Shown here: one piece after another, positions 35,901 through 43,777 of the stretch
Layout of the letters: every line of letters starts with the position of its first letter
Position numbering within the stretch: position 1 is the stretch's first letter
DNA from: Candidatus Woesearchaeota archaeon
GTDB taxonomy: Archaea; Nanobdellota; Nanobdellia; Woesearchaeales; ARS49
NCBI GenBank assembly: GCA_019323015.1
Contig: JAHWHY010000009.1
Location: 1-62,236, forward strand
Direction: 5' to 3'
Length of the DNA: 62,236 nt
The notes under the pieces: model-generated
Databases searched by the model: none
What the model was told of the DNA's origin: nothing
The model's input: only the letters and a program-made list of their open reading frames with translations
Translations under genes and position numbers: made by a program

Positions 35901-36484
35901 TACCCTGGAAATATCCCCTGGACTTTTACGAGACAACACTGCAATACAAAATGCCATGGGACTTTAAAATAAAAACAATAAACGACACACTCGGAAAACC
36001 AGAACAATATGAAAAAATGGGATTTACACACGACTTTGACAACATGAACAACGCAGTAAGATGCTCTGCATACAAAATACTTCCATCCATGCACGAAAAA
36101 CTAGCAGGACAGATGGACCTAGCAGAAAAAATAAGAGCAGTAGACCAAGCAGACGTAGCAAGACTAGTCATAGAGAAACACTTTTTGAAAGACACAAAAG
36201 GAAATTTGCGTAAATTCTCAATGCAGGTATTCAGATGCGTTAACTGCAATGAAAAATACCGAAGACCCCCCTTAGTAGGAAAATGCCTAAAATGCAACGG
36301 CAAAATAATATTTACCATATCAGAAGGAAGCATCATAAAGTACATGGAAGCAACAACAAATCTCATTAACAACTACAATGTATCAACTTACCTTAAACAA
36401 ACAATAGAATTACTGCAGAAAAGGATAGACGACGTGTTTGGAAAAGAAAAAGAGAAACAGACAGGAATAGGGGATTGGTGTTGA
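32933..36484 (+). CDS. polC: DNA polymerase D large subunit DP2
   Basis: 1183 residues, near the usual length, with no intein. The double-psi barrel catalytic loop is intact: RRDCDGDEACF near residue 937, followed by LLLDAFLNFSRRYLP and MDAPLVLTS. Zinc sites appear near 684-725 (YCLKCKK, CEECERK, YCKECK, ECKTHG) and near 1101-1124 (CVNCNEK, CLKCNGK). The C-terminal KQTGIGDWC resembles a degenerate PCNA-interacting box. Third gene of the orc1/cdc6-PolD operon. Confidence 0.97.
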   Translation: MQASPEMQKYFDHIQANVIALHGLATKARKKGFDPTEQVEVQLAKNMAERVVGLISVIAPQIVDSGVVERIIELEKEYGALDWRVALKIAGEIAEEKFCKFKDREDAMSVGIRAGFAYVTVGVVSAPLEGIATIDFKDRMDKRGKYMSLSFAGPIRNAGGTAAAVSMLIADYVRKKFKYDVYDAQEDEIKRTYTEMQDYRDRVAPRQYFPDYKEIEFIMKNLPIEVAGEPSEKFEVSNYKDLPRVPTNNLRSGFCLMMTECIPLKAPKLWKQLAKWGKDFDMEQWNFIDEFLKMQKEIKSKGKVETEKKDDSKIKPDFSYIKDLVAGRPIFTHPLRTGGFRLRYGRCRTSGYSACAVHPATMAVTNDYLATGTQLKLERPSKGTAVTSCNTIEGPIVKLKDGKVLKLDSIKQVKEVKKDIEEILFLGDFLASYGDFLDRAHSLIPAGYCEEWWVQELEKATIERFGTIDIEKLADLAEEPADMLEKVIFNPLTAKINAKAAVSLAKKLSIPLHPAYTYHWSTINLKQLTELISLIKNVRIAKDSNNRVEKIIMPLVQEPKRVMELLGLPHEVANNEYIVVQKNHALALITTLSVENKSIEELNKLLEENKEKNILEIINMLSEVKIRDKSGIFIGARMGRPEKAKMRKLTGSPHGLFPIGKQGGKFRCFQSALEAGKINSDLPVYYCLKCKKETVFSVCEECERKTKRRYYCKECKQWQFEPECKTHGENIGFKRQDIDIKKYFNCCLKKLGMRTYPDLIKGVRGTSNRDHTPEHLAKGILRSKHDVFVNKDGTVRYDMTQLPITHFKPVEIGTPIEKLKELGYEKDIHGKEITDENQVLELKPQDVILPACDQSPDQGADDVLFKTANFIDDLLVNLYGLPPFYKLTSPAGIVGHLIIGLAPHTSAGMAGRIIGFSKTQGFFAHPYMHAATRRDCDGDEACFVLLLDAFLNFSRRYLPSSRGATMDAPLVLTSLLLPSEVDDMAFQVDIPWKYPLDFYETTLQYKMPWDFKIKTINDTLGKPEQYEKMGFTHDFDNMNNAVRCSAYKILPSMHEKLAGQMDLAEKIRAVDQADVARLVIEKHFLKDTKGNLRKFSMQVFRCVNCNEKYRRPPLVGKCLKCNGKIIFTISEGSIIKYMEATTNLINNYNVSTYLKQTIELLQKRIDDVFGKEKEKQTGIGDWC

Positions 36485-36489
36485 TAAGA

Positions 36490-37056
36490 ATGCAGGATGT
36501 TAATTCAGTCAAATCTGTCATAGAAAAAATAAACATTCGATATCTTTGCAATAATTTTAATTTAAATGAAATTCCTTATGATGTAATGCTCTCAGAGGGT
36601 TTTCAGCCAGATTTATTCGGGCCGGATTCAAACGGCGGGATGGAGTGCATCTTTGAGCTGAAATCAAGAACATATCCCATAAGACAAGCAACAAAAAGAA
36701 AACGGCCGAAGACAGATTATGAATGGTGGAGAGCAGATCCGCGACAGATTTCAGATTATGAACAATACGCAGGAAAACTAGAAAGCGGATTATTCTGGAT
36801 ATTTTTGCTGGCACACACAAACAAGCAATTAACCAGAACAGCAAGCATAACAGAAAGAACAGTCAGAAAAAGAGAAATCTATGTTGTTCCCTGGGAAGTA
36901 CACCTGCCAAGCCCAGTAACGGACAGAGGCTGTGTAAAAAACATCGGGTTGGCAAGAATAAAACAAAATTACGCCTTTACACGGCATGCAGCCAAAAAAG
37001 GCGAATTATTCATTGCAGAAAATATAGCAGAACAAGTAAATGAATTCTTTGTTTAA
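36490..37056 (+). CDS. Putative PD-(D/E)XK nuclease linked to PolD
   Basis: 188 residues from the ATG at 36490, 5 nt after the DP2 stop (a TTG start at 36478 is possible). Asp41 in FQPDLFG, then Glu56-x-Lys58 in ECIFELKSR, match the D...ExK pattern of the PD-(D/E)XK superfamily; Glu36 could be the helical acid. A basic RKRPKTDYEWWRADPRQISDYEQYAGKL block follows, with a QxxxY-like element, then a beta-strand end (REIYVVPWEVH). Not a named family to me. Position as the last gene of the initiator/PolD operon suggests a replication-repair nuclease. Confidence 0.7.
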   Translation: MQDVNSVKSVIEKINIRYLCNNFNLNEIPYDVMLSEGFQPDLFGPDSNGGMECIFELKSRTYPIRQATKRKRPKTDYEWWRADPRQISDYEQYAGKLESGLFWIFLLAHTNKQLTRTASITERTVRKREIYVVPWEVHLPSPVTDRGCVKNIGLARIKQNYAFTRHAAKKGELFIAENIAEQVNEFFV

Positions 37057-37063
37057 ACGCGAA

Positions 37064-37363
37064 TCATTCCTCATGAACAATGACGGCCTGAGCATGAGGT
37101 ATACCATCAATTTCCATAATGTGATCTTTCTCAATAACACCTTCCTCAAGGCCGAGCTTGATAGAATTCTTGCCAACAAGATTGACAATATCTGCATTCC
37201 TCATTAAATCACCAGCTTCTTTCTCATCCATCTCATCGCCTTTATAAAAATCAGAAGTTAAATCAAGCTGAAGTTCGCCTTGCTCGAATTTCTTACCCAA
37301 TAAATCATTATCACAAACTGCAACAACAGTTCTTTCGTCTTTTTTATGCACTTTAACAATCAT
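37064..37363 (-). CDS. DUF424 family protein
   Basis: 99 residues: MIVKVHKKDERTVVAVCDND, LLGKKFEQGELQLDLTSDFYKG, VNLVGKNSIKLGLEEGVI. This matches the archaeal DUF424 family, small proteins of unknown function often beside translation factor genes. Here it lies 8 nt downstream of aIF2-beta on the same strand, which supports a translation-related role. Confidence 0.85.
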   Translation of the reverse strand: MIVKVHKKDERTVVAVCDNDLLGKKFEQGELQLDLTSDFYKGDEMDEKEAGDLMRNADIVNLVGKNSIKLGLEEGVIEKDHIMEIDGIPHAQAVIVHEE

Positions 37364-37371
37364 TTTGCTTC

Positions 37372-37779
37372 TTATATCTTGCTTTTGACTGGCTTTTTAG
37401 CACCGCAAGCAGCGCATTTGACAAACATAAATTCTCCTTCTTTTAAAAATTCTGTGTCTGGCTTGCCGCATTCCTGGCAAAGCACAAACTCATAAGCATA
37501 CTGCTTTATTTTTTCATTAATACGAGAAGCAGGCATCTTTGTACCAATAATCAAGATATTGCCTTTCAGCTCACCAGGAGCTGCCAACTCACGCAGGATA
37601 TATTTCAGCAAATGATCAACAGGCCTTCTAAGAACCTGCGCAATCTGCTTGAAATTACTAATAACAGTCTTATTTCCTTCAATATGTCCCTTAACCTTAG
37701 GGATCTCAAAGCGCTCTTTCTCAAAAACAGATTCAGGAAGGTTGTCCCGCCCACGCTTAAGCATCTCTTTATACTCCAT
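37372..37779 (-). CDS. eif2b: Translation initiation factor aIF2 beta subunit
   Basis: 135 residues from the ATG at 37779. A central alpha-beta domain (FEIPKVKGHIEGNKTVISNF, LKYILRELAAPGE) is followed by a C2C2 zinc ribbon (CQECGKPDT ... CAACGAKKPV). With the alpha and gamma subunits it brings Met-tRNAi to the small ribosomal subunit. The in-frame extension to 37848 is rejected because it lies upstream of a TATA-like box and lacks family similarity. Confidence 0.95.
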   Translation of the reverse strand: MEYKEMLKRGRDNLPESVFEKERFEIPKVKGHIEGNKTVISNFKQIAQVLRRPVDHLLKYILRELAAPGELKGNILIIGTKMPASRINEKIKQYAYEFVLCQECGKPDTEFLKEGEFMFVKCAACGAKKPVKSKI

Positions 37780-37868
37780 ACTAAAATAAATTCTGTTCTC
37801 ATTTATAAAATTAATGTTTTCGAAAAAACAAAAAGTATAAATACTCAATTAATTCCTATTTAAAAAAA

Positions 37869-38717
37869 ATGGTGCTAGAATCAGTATTAAATCCTTTTAC
37901 AGCGGCAAAGAGACCATGGGAACTGCTTGTAGCAGGCATATTCTACGGATCTGCAGCATTATTCCTTAGCATATGGATATTTGAGGAATACTCAAGCTTA
38001 GTTATGGTATTTTTGACGGTATTGGCTTGTATTCCATTATTTTATAAAACAATAAGGTCAGAAGAGGCAAAGGACCTTCTTATAAAATCAGAATCCAAAT
38101 TGCTTAGGGAGCATGGCAAAGCAATAATGCTACTGGTGCTTCTGTTTATCGGGCTAACAATCGCGTTTTCCTTTTGGTACGTTGCACTGCCAGCAGAAAC
38201 ATCAAGCAACGTATTCAAGATACAGACCCAAACAATAGCATCATTGAACCAGCAAGTCACAGCATCAATAGCAAAATTCAACCTATTAAACAGAATATTC
38301 CTGAATAACATTAAAGTATTGATATTCTGCATACTGTTCTCATTCATTTACGGCTCAGGAGCAATATTTATCCTCTCCTGGAACGCATCTGTAATAGGGG
38401 CAGCAGCAGGAAACTTCATAAGAACACATCTTGCGCAATATGCAGGTGCAGTAGGATTCAGCAAAGTAGCGGCATACTTTTATGCATCCTCCTTGAGCAT
38501 TTTAAGATACTCTACGCACGGAATACCAGAGATACTTGCTTATTTTGTTGCAGGATTAGCAGGCGGAATATTATCAGTAGCAATAATCAAAAGAGACTTT
38601 GGAACAAAAAGCTTTGAAAGAATACTGCTGGATTCCTCTGACTTAATACTAATATCTGTGTTTATCCTTTTTATTGCAGCATTAATAGAAGTGTTTGTGA
38701 CACCACTATTTTTCTAG
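37869..38717 (+). CDS. SpoIIM/DUF95-like membrane protein
   Basis: 282 residues with about six membrane helices. The diagnostic parts are FLNNIKVLIFCILFSFIYGSG, then SWNASVIGAAAG and THGIPEILAYFVAGLAGG, as in SpoIIM-domain proteins. In archaea the function is unknown; the bacterial namesake acts in membrane remodelling during engulfment. The stop abuts the convergent RPA-like gene (1 nt). TATA-like TATAAATAC lies ~30 nt upstream, giving a leaderless or near-leaderless start. Confidence 0.82.
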   Translation: MVLESVLNPFTAAKRPWELLVAGIFYGSAALFLSIWIFEEYSSLVMVFLTVLACIPLFYKTIRSEEAKDLLIKSESKLLREHGKAIMLLVLLFIGLTIAFSFWYVALPAETSSNVFKIQTQTIASLNQQVTASIAKFNLLNRIFLNNIKVLIFCILFSFIYGSGAIFILSWNASVIGAAAGNFIRTHLAQYAGAVGFSKVAAYFYASSLSILRYSTHGIPEILAYFVAGLAGGILSVAIIKRDFGTKSFERILLDSSDLILISVFILFIAALIEVFVTPLFF

Positions 38718-38718
38718 A

Positions 38719-39399
38719 TCACTCTAATAATTTTAATTTACCAGGACTAACCTCAAAAGCATCCCCATTCTTCAATAAGTTAGAAATAATCTTCTCAGCA
38801 TCAGGACCGGTTTTCTTGATAATATCCTCATAATCTGCACCAGAACCAGAATCAAGAGACTTGATGGCCTCTTTCACAGCACCAGTACCCTTGTCTTCAA
38901 CAATCTCTTCAGCATCCTCTTCCTCAGGAATATCTATATCCTCAGGCATATCCTGGTTTGATGGAACAATCTTGTTTTTATTCAGCTCTAACTGCCGAAC
39001 CTCGAGCCACTTCATATTTTCAATTTTTTTAATTATTTCTGGAAGAACATAAATCTCCTTGCCATATTCCCTCGGACGGCCAATAATAAAAACAGTATCA
39101 CCAATACTTAATGCATCCATAGAGGGCATCTGCTCAAAAGCGCGAACAGAAATCTTAGCAGAACCATCATCCACACAAACATCCCTGTATCCCATATCAT
39201 TATTATTTGAAACAACAGTACCTACAAGATTAACACGCGATACTTTATGGTTATTTTTCAAAAGAACATAATTAGGCCTAAGACCTTCCTCTTTAATATA
39301 CTGGCCTGCTTTTAAGTCAGCAATCCAGTGCTTTTCAGCAACCTGTCTCTTTATCTGCTGTGCCAATAAACCACCCAATACAAGCATTTGCAACAGCAT
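38719..39399 (-). CDS. RPA-like single-strand DNA-binding OB-fold protein
   Basis: 226 residues (start at 39399, or the ATG at 39387). After KRQVAEKHWIADLKAGQYI, an OB fold spans ~50-125 (SRVNLVGTVVSNNN, VCVDDGSAKISVRAFE, GDTVFIIGRPREYGKEIYVLPE). An acidic linker (~155-170) and a C-terminal winged helix (DYEDIIKKTG, AEKIISNLLKNGDAFEV) follow. This is the layout of the archaeal RPA32-like family. It would coat single-stranded DNA during replication, consistent with mcm, PolD and primase nearby. Confidence 0.8.
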   Translation of the reverse strand: MLLQMLVLGGLLAQQIKRQVAEKHWIADLKAGQYIKEEGLRPNYVLLKNNHKVSRVNLVGTVVSNNNDMGYRDVCVDDGSAKISVRAFEQMPSMDALSIGDTVFIIGRPREYGKEIYVLPEIIKKIENMKWLEVRQLELNKNKIVPSNQDMPEDIDIPEEEDAEEIVEDKGTGAVKEAIKSLDSGSGADYEDIIKKTGPDAEKIISNLLKNGDAFEVSPGKLKLLE

Positions 39400-39428
39400 T
39401 TATATACTTTTGTATTCTTGACTACAAA

Positions 39429-39437
39429 CATTTAAAT
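39429..39437 (+). promoter_or_regulatory. Shared TATA region between the RPA-like gene and the Cys-rich surface gene
   Basis: ATTTAAATA reads nearly the same on both strands and is spaced ~30 nt from the plus-strand ATG (39466) and ~30-40 nt from the minus-strand ATG choices. A second TATATAAATG on the minus strand (39399-39408) is too close to the RPA-like start to serve it. Confidence 0.4.
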
Positions 39438-39465
39438 ACACAAAACAAATATTTTTAATAAAAAA

Positions 39466-40599
39466 ATGGTGCAACAAAGCTTAACAGAATACATAAACAA
39501 ATTGCTAAAAGCAGGATATACTCCTGGTGCGATACGATCTAATCTCATAAATTCAGGGTATTCGCCTGCAGAAATCAACCAAGCATTTACTTACCTAAAG
39601 AAACCAAAAAGAAAAATATCCCTCACCCTAAAAGTCCTGATAATAGCAGCAATTTCCCTGACATTATTAATATTAATAATACTTGGAGCAGTATGGCTCT
39701 TTACACCAGAACCAAAAGAAATAAGCATAACAATAACACCATTAAAAACAGAATCATACCCAGGAGATACAGTATCTTTCTTAGCTGAATTAACAAGCAA
39801 TGTTGAAAGAATAGAGCAAGTACTCTTAAGTCATGAACTAATAGACATAAAAGAAGAAAAAATAATAACCGCAAAACAAGACAGGCCAGAAATAGGAAGA
39901 AAAAGAAGCCTGACAATACAAATGAATCTTCCTTCAGACCTAAAACCAGGAACATATGAAATCAAAACAATAATGAGCTACAAGCTAGGAACAAAACAAA
40001 AGAAATTCAACTTCAATATATTAGAAGCGTCAGAAGAAGAGAAACTGCCTGAAGAATATATAGAAGAATTTATTGAAGAAGAAGAACCACAAGAAGTAAT
40101 GTGCCCCAAAAGCTGCGACGATTTTAACCCATGCACAGCAGATTCTTGTGAAAAAGGGCTTTGCGTGCACACACCAATAATACCCTGCTGCGGAAATGGA
40201 ATATGCGAAGAAGGAGAAAATATGGTAAATTGTGCAGAGGACTGCGCAAAAACAACAAAAACACCGCAAGAAATAATAACACAAGCAAACACCGTAGCAA
40301 AAACAGACCCTGAAGCAGCAGCAATGCTTTGCAACAAACTAACAAGACAAAATGATATAAACCTCTGCTTTTCAGAAGTTGCCAAGACATCAGGAAAAAG
40401 CATAATCTGCGACAACATACAAACGCAAGACAGCAAAGACAGCTGTTACATGGAGTTTGCAATAGACGGCGATTATTCAGTATGCAGCAAAATAAAAAAC
40501 AGCTATCTTTCAAAATCATGCAACTCACTAGAAAGATCAAGCATAATGCTTGCACAAGCAGAAAAAATCTCTGAAGAATTCAAACAATCGCCTGAATAA
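39466..40599 (+). CDS. Membrane-anchored Cys-rich surface protein
   Basis: 377 residues, not a named family. A short cytoplasmic helical domain (~1-40, YTPGAIRSNLINSGYSPAEINQAF, UBA-like pattern) precedes one membrane segment (~54-79). Outside are a macroglobulin/Ig-like beta domain (~85-190), an acidic linker, a Cys-rich knot (~210-255: CPKSCDDFNPCTADSCEKGL, CCGNGICEEGENMVNCAEDC), and a C-terminal helical region with spaced Cys. The Cys pattern recalls disulfide-rich EGF/Dickkopf-like repeats common in surface proteins of this archaeal group. Confidence 0.78.
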   Translation: MVQQSLTEYINKLLKAGYTPGAIRSNLINSGYSPAEINQAFTYLKKPKRKISLTLKVLIIAAISLTLLILIILGAVWLFTPEPKEISITITPLKTESYPGDTVSFLAELTSNVERIEQVLLSHELIDIKEEKIITAKQDRPEIGRKRSLTIQMNLPSDLKPGTYEIKTIMSYKLGTKQKKFNFNILEASEEEKLPEEYIEEFIEEEEPQEVMCPKSCDDFNPCTADSCEKGLCVHTPIIPCCGNGICEEGENMVNCAEDCAKTTKTPQEIITQANTVAKTDPEAAAMLCNKLTRQNDINLCFSEVAKTSGKSIICDNIQTQDSKDSCYMEFAIDGDYSVCSKIKNSYLSKSCNSLERSSIMLAQAEKISEEFKQSPE

Positions 40600-40864
40600 A
40601 ATCAAAAATCAAGCCTAAAAACAAGAAAAGAGTCACTATTGCCAAAATAACACCCAAAACAGTGTGCTTTCTAATACCAACTGCAATCATATCCCAGCAA
40701 GACAAGAAACACAAGAAGATGGCAATCAAACCAGCAATAAAAGTCAAGAAAGGAATACTAGTATTGCTCTCCAACAAAACAATAGTCAAAAACAAAATTG
40801 AAGAACAAATAAAATAAACTACATACAACATGCCAATTGAAAACTCCTTGAAAACTGTTTCCAT
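40580..40864 (-). CDS. Small multi-pass membrane protein
   Basis: 94 residues from the ATG at 40864, with three or four hydrophobic segments (about 12-32, 38-58, 69-91). Not recognised. The last 20 nt overlap the 3' end of the convergent Cys-rich surface gene. The in-frame GTG at 40876 is less likely than the ATG. Confidence 0.6.
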   Translation of the reverse strand: METVFKEFSIGMLYVVYFICSSILFLTIVLLESNTSIPFLTFIAGLIAIFLCFLSCWDMIAVGIRKHTVLGVILAIVTLFLFLGLIFDFIQAIV

Positions 40865-40902
40865 AACAAACACCAAATGCCTTGAATATATTAATTTTTT
40901 GC

Positions 40903-42909
40903 TTATAGCTTGCTGATAAAGCCCCTCCTAGGCTCAAAAATATCGCCAGAACGCTTAAGCTTCTGAATCATCTCCTCAGCCTCTGCCTCTGAAATACCTT
41001 TCTCAGAAGCAGCACTTACAACATCCTCTAAAGGAATAGTCTTGCCTAACTTGTTCTCAAGATCAGATATAATCTCCTTAATCTGAATAATCTTGTTTCT
41101 TTGCGAAGCAGGAACAGAGGTTGCAATCCTATCAATATCAATAGTGCCAGTCTCTTCATCAAGCGCAACCTGCCGCAAGCAGTAATCAAGAATCTCAATA
41201 GCTTTCTGAGCATCTTTCTTTGAAACCTTGCTCTTTAACCTTAACCTAGCATAAGCCTCTGATAACCTAACAAGACCCTCTAACTGCCTTGCGGATATAG
41301 GAACAGAACGCATGTCCCCGCCAGAACCACGCATCTTAATAAAGTAGTTTTTCAACTCCTCAACAGCAGAATCAGTCAGCTTAGGAAAAACATTCTGGCG
41401 AGCATAAACCAAGAACTTTCTCAAAAGCCTGGTATCTACATCAGGATCAGCAAGATCATTCTGATGCAAATTAAGAATAAATTTTGCGAGCTTCTCATCT
41501 TTAGCAGCATCTGGTAAATCTTTTATAGGAAAAATCAAATCAAAACGGTTAATCAAAGCAGGAGGAAGATTAATCTGGCGAGCAACAGTATCATAAGGAT
41601 CAAAACGACCAAACTTAGGATTAGCAGCAGCAAGAACAGTAGTTTCGCATCTTAAAGTCGCCTGAATATTTGCTTTAGAGATAGTGATAGTCTGACCTTC
41701 AAGAGCCTCATGCATAGCAGAACGATCGTCCTGAGACATCTTATCCAACTCATCAATACAGATAACACCCTTATTAGCAAGAACCAAAGCACCTGCCTCC
41801 AGGCTCCAGCCCTGTAAAAACTCATCCTTAACAACAGTAGCAGTCAAACCAGCTCCACTAACCCCCTTGCCACTAACAAAACGACCTTTAGGAGCAACAT
41901 TACCAATCCTCTTAAGCATCTGAGACTTACCACCACCAGGATCACCGACCAAAAGAATATGAATATCTCCTCTTGTGATGCCGCCGTCATCACGGACCTT
42001 TCTCACGCCACCAACCATCTGCAGCAACAAAGCTTCTTTAATCTTTTCATGACCATAAATAGAAGGAACAATGCTTCCAATTAATTTTTTCATTAAGTTT
42101 TTTTCATCAGAAACCAAGGCTTCAATAGCCTCCTTTTCTTTCTTATTAATCTTAATATCTGAAAAATCCTCTTCAACAGCAAATACAGAATTTGATTCAA
42201 ACAAAATATCAAAACGTGTGCTTTGGCTGCCGGATCTTGTGAAAATAGGAATTTCCTTAATACTTCCAGCAATAACAATCCTAGAACCAGGATTAGTTTT
42301 TCTCTCAGACAAAGGACTAACTAAATCATTTTTCAAAAAAACATTAACTCGCTTAGGCTGAACACCGCCTTCTAACTGCTCTGGAACTTCCTCTAAAACA
42401 AGCATCTGAGCATCAACCAAAGACTTTTCCAGCAACTTAAACCTGCCTTTTCTGCCACAAGAGCACCGTGTAGGCTCCTTAAATTTATTATCTAACTGCA
42501 AAACAGAGATAGCATTGCCGCAAGAAGGACACTCAAAACGAGCAGCAGTAACCTGCGGGCGAACATCTGACTTCTGCCTAACAACACCCTCTGTAAACAA
42601 GAATCTTCCCAGGTGCTTGCTTCGAATGTTTCTAATCATAATCCTAGAAGACTCTGGAAGATTAATAACTCGCATGGCAAAGCCCTTGCCATTCTTAGAA
42701 TCAATTTGTTCAATTGCTAATTCAGCAGCCTTAATCACTTCTTCTGGATTGTCAAGCAAAAGATCTGCAACTTCTGGATCAAAAGAAGAAAGCTTGCTAA
42801 AATCAATATGAATGAACTTCTCGTTCTTCCTAATCTTTTCAAGAAGTTCTGCGTAATAATTCTTCTCAAAAAAATCCTGTATTTTTCTTATCAAATCTGT
42901 TGCATCCAT
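40903..42909 (-). CDS. mcm: MCM replicative helicase
   Basis: 668 residues. N-terminal helical and OB domains with a zinc motif (CPSCG ... CSCGRKG), then the AAA+ core: Walker A GDPGGGKS, Walker B VICIDELDKM, arginine finger in LINRFDLIFPI. A C-terminal winged helix follows (IIQIKEIISDLE ... EEMIQKLKRSGDIFEPRRGF). Only one mcm is visible; the hexamer is loaded by Orc1/Cdc6. It is separated from tbp upstream by 56 nt that hold its promoter. Confidence 0.97.
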   Translation of the reverse strand: MDATDLIRKIQDFFEKNYYAELLEKIRKNEKFIHIDFSKLSSFDPEVADLLLDNPEEVIKAAELAIEQIDSKNGKGFAMRVINLPESSRIMIRNIRSKHLGRFLFTEGVVRQKSDVRPQVTAARFECPSCGNAISVLQLDNKFKEPTRCSCGRKGRFKLLEKSLVDAQMLVLEEVPEQLEGGVQPKRVNVFLKNDLVSPLSERKTNPGSRIVIAGSIKEIPIFTRSGSQSTRFDILFESNSVFAVEEDFSDIKINKKEKEAIEALVSDEKNLMKKLIGSIVPSIYGHEKIKEALLLQMVGGVRKVRDDGGITRGDIHILLVGDPGGGKSQMLKRIGNVAPKGRFVSGKGVSGAGLTATVVKDEFLQGWSLEAGALVLANKGVICIDELDKMSQDDRSAMHEALEGQTITISKANIQATLRCETTVLAAANPKFGRFDPYDTVARQINLPPALINRFDLIFPIKDLPDAAKDEKLAKFILNLHQNDLADPDVDTRLLRKFLVYARQNVFPKLTDSAVEELKNYFIKMRGSGGDMRSVPISARQLEGLVRLSEAYARLRLKSKVSKKDAQKAIEILDYCLRQVALDEETGTIDIDRIATSVPASQRNKIIQIKEIISDLENKLGKTIPLEDVVSAASEKGISEAEAEEMIQKLKRSGDIFEPRRGFISKL

Positions 42910-42933
42910 TTTTCTTGAATATAGTTCACACTA

Positions 42934-42964
42934 ATTTATATAGTCTGTGAGCGTTTGTCCAGTG
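42934..42964 (-). promoter_or_regulatory. mcm promoter with CACTGGACA element
   Basis: On the minus strand, CACTGGACA (42964-42956), 13 nt, then TATATAAAT (42942-42934), 33 nt above the mcm start. The primase promoter has the same nonamer with the same 13-nt spacing. The core TCCAGTG on the other strand resembles the ORB centre. Confidence 0.5.
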
Positions 42965-42965
42965 C

Positions 42966-43595
42966 CTATTTCTTAACTTTCTTAAGGTTCTCAATCAGGA
43001 TATCCAAAACCCTGTGAACCTCTTCTTCGCTCTTTGTTCCAGTACAAACTACCTTTCCATTTGAGAAAAGAAGGAAAGTAGCTCTTTGGTCAGGAAGCTT
43101 GTAAACCAATCCTGGAAACTGCTCTGGCTCATACTCGGTGTTATCCAAGCGCATAGCCAGCATGTTTAGATTTAAATCCATGCCAACAGAACCTGCAGCC
43201 ACAATGTTCTGTATCTTAACGTCAGGCACGTCCTTGATCTTGACCTTAATCTTTTCCAGACTCTTTATGATTTTCTTGATACTCTCATGGACCTTATCCA
43301 TTGACCTAGCTCCTGTACAAACAATCTTTCCAGAGCTGAAAATCAATGCAGATGTCTTAGGCTCCTTGATCCTGATAACAAGTCCAGGAAACTGTTCTGG
43401 ATTATATTCAGTATTGCTCAAAGTAGCAGCCATCTTTTCCAAAGGAATATCCTGGCCTAGAGAAGCAGAAACAACTATGTTTACAACTTTAATCTCTTTA
43501 GCATCCTTGCTAGGCTTTACAGGCTTTAACTTCACCACCTTTTTCTTAGCTTTCTTTTTCTTGGTGCTTTTCTTTGCCTTTTTCTTTTTAGCCAT
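42966..43595 (-). CDS. tbp: TATA-box binding protein TBP with basic N-terminal tail
   Basis: 209 residues from the ATG at 43595 (Shine-Dalgarno GGGGTGG). The first ~33 residues are a Lys-rich tail not found in most archaeal TBPs. The saddle has two repeats, each with N-T-E-Y-x-P-E-Q-F-P-G-L-V and a phenylalanine/leucine-rich strand (SALIFSSGKIVCTGA; ATFLLFSNGKVVCTGT). The four intercalating positions are less aromatic than in yeast, which is common in archaea. It starts transcription with TFB and TFE. Confidence 0.95.
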   Translation of the reverse strand: MAKKKKAKKSTKKKKAKKKVVKLKPVKPSKDAKEIKVVNIVVSASLGQDIPLEKMAATLSNTEYNPEQFPGLVIRIKEPKTSALIFSSGKIVCTGARSMDKVHESIKKIIKSLEKIKVKIKDVPDVKIQNIVAAGSVGMDLNLNMLAMRLDNTEYEPEQFPGLVYKLPDQRATFLLFSNGKVVCTGTKSEEEVHRVLDILIENLKKVKK

Positions 43596-43614
43596 TGGTT
43601 CCACCCCAAATGTT

Positions 43615-43676
43615 ATTTAAATAGTATTTAAATGAGTTATAATGGGGTAATATTTAAATACTTTTGTATTTAAAAA
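43615..43676 (-). promoter_or_regulatory. Array of four TATA-like boxes upstream of tbp
   Basis: Near-palindromic ATTTAAAT motifs at 43615-43623, 43626-43633, 43652-43660 and 43668-43676. One or two would suffice as promoter; the rest could bind TBP itself and limit its own synthesis, or serve a plus-strand transcript. Confidence 0.45.
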
Positions 43677-43777
43677 TGGAGATTCCAGCTTTAGTGCCTG
43701 CTCCACTTCTTATGGAAACCCTGAGAATTCTGAATTTATAAGCTTTGTGGCTTAAGAATCGGAATAATTCCGGCAGA

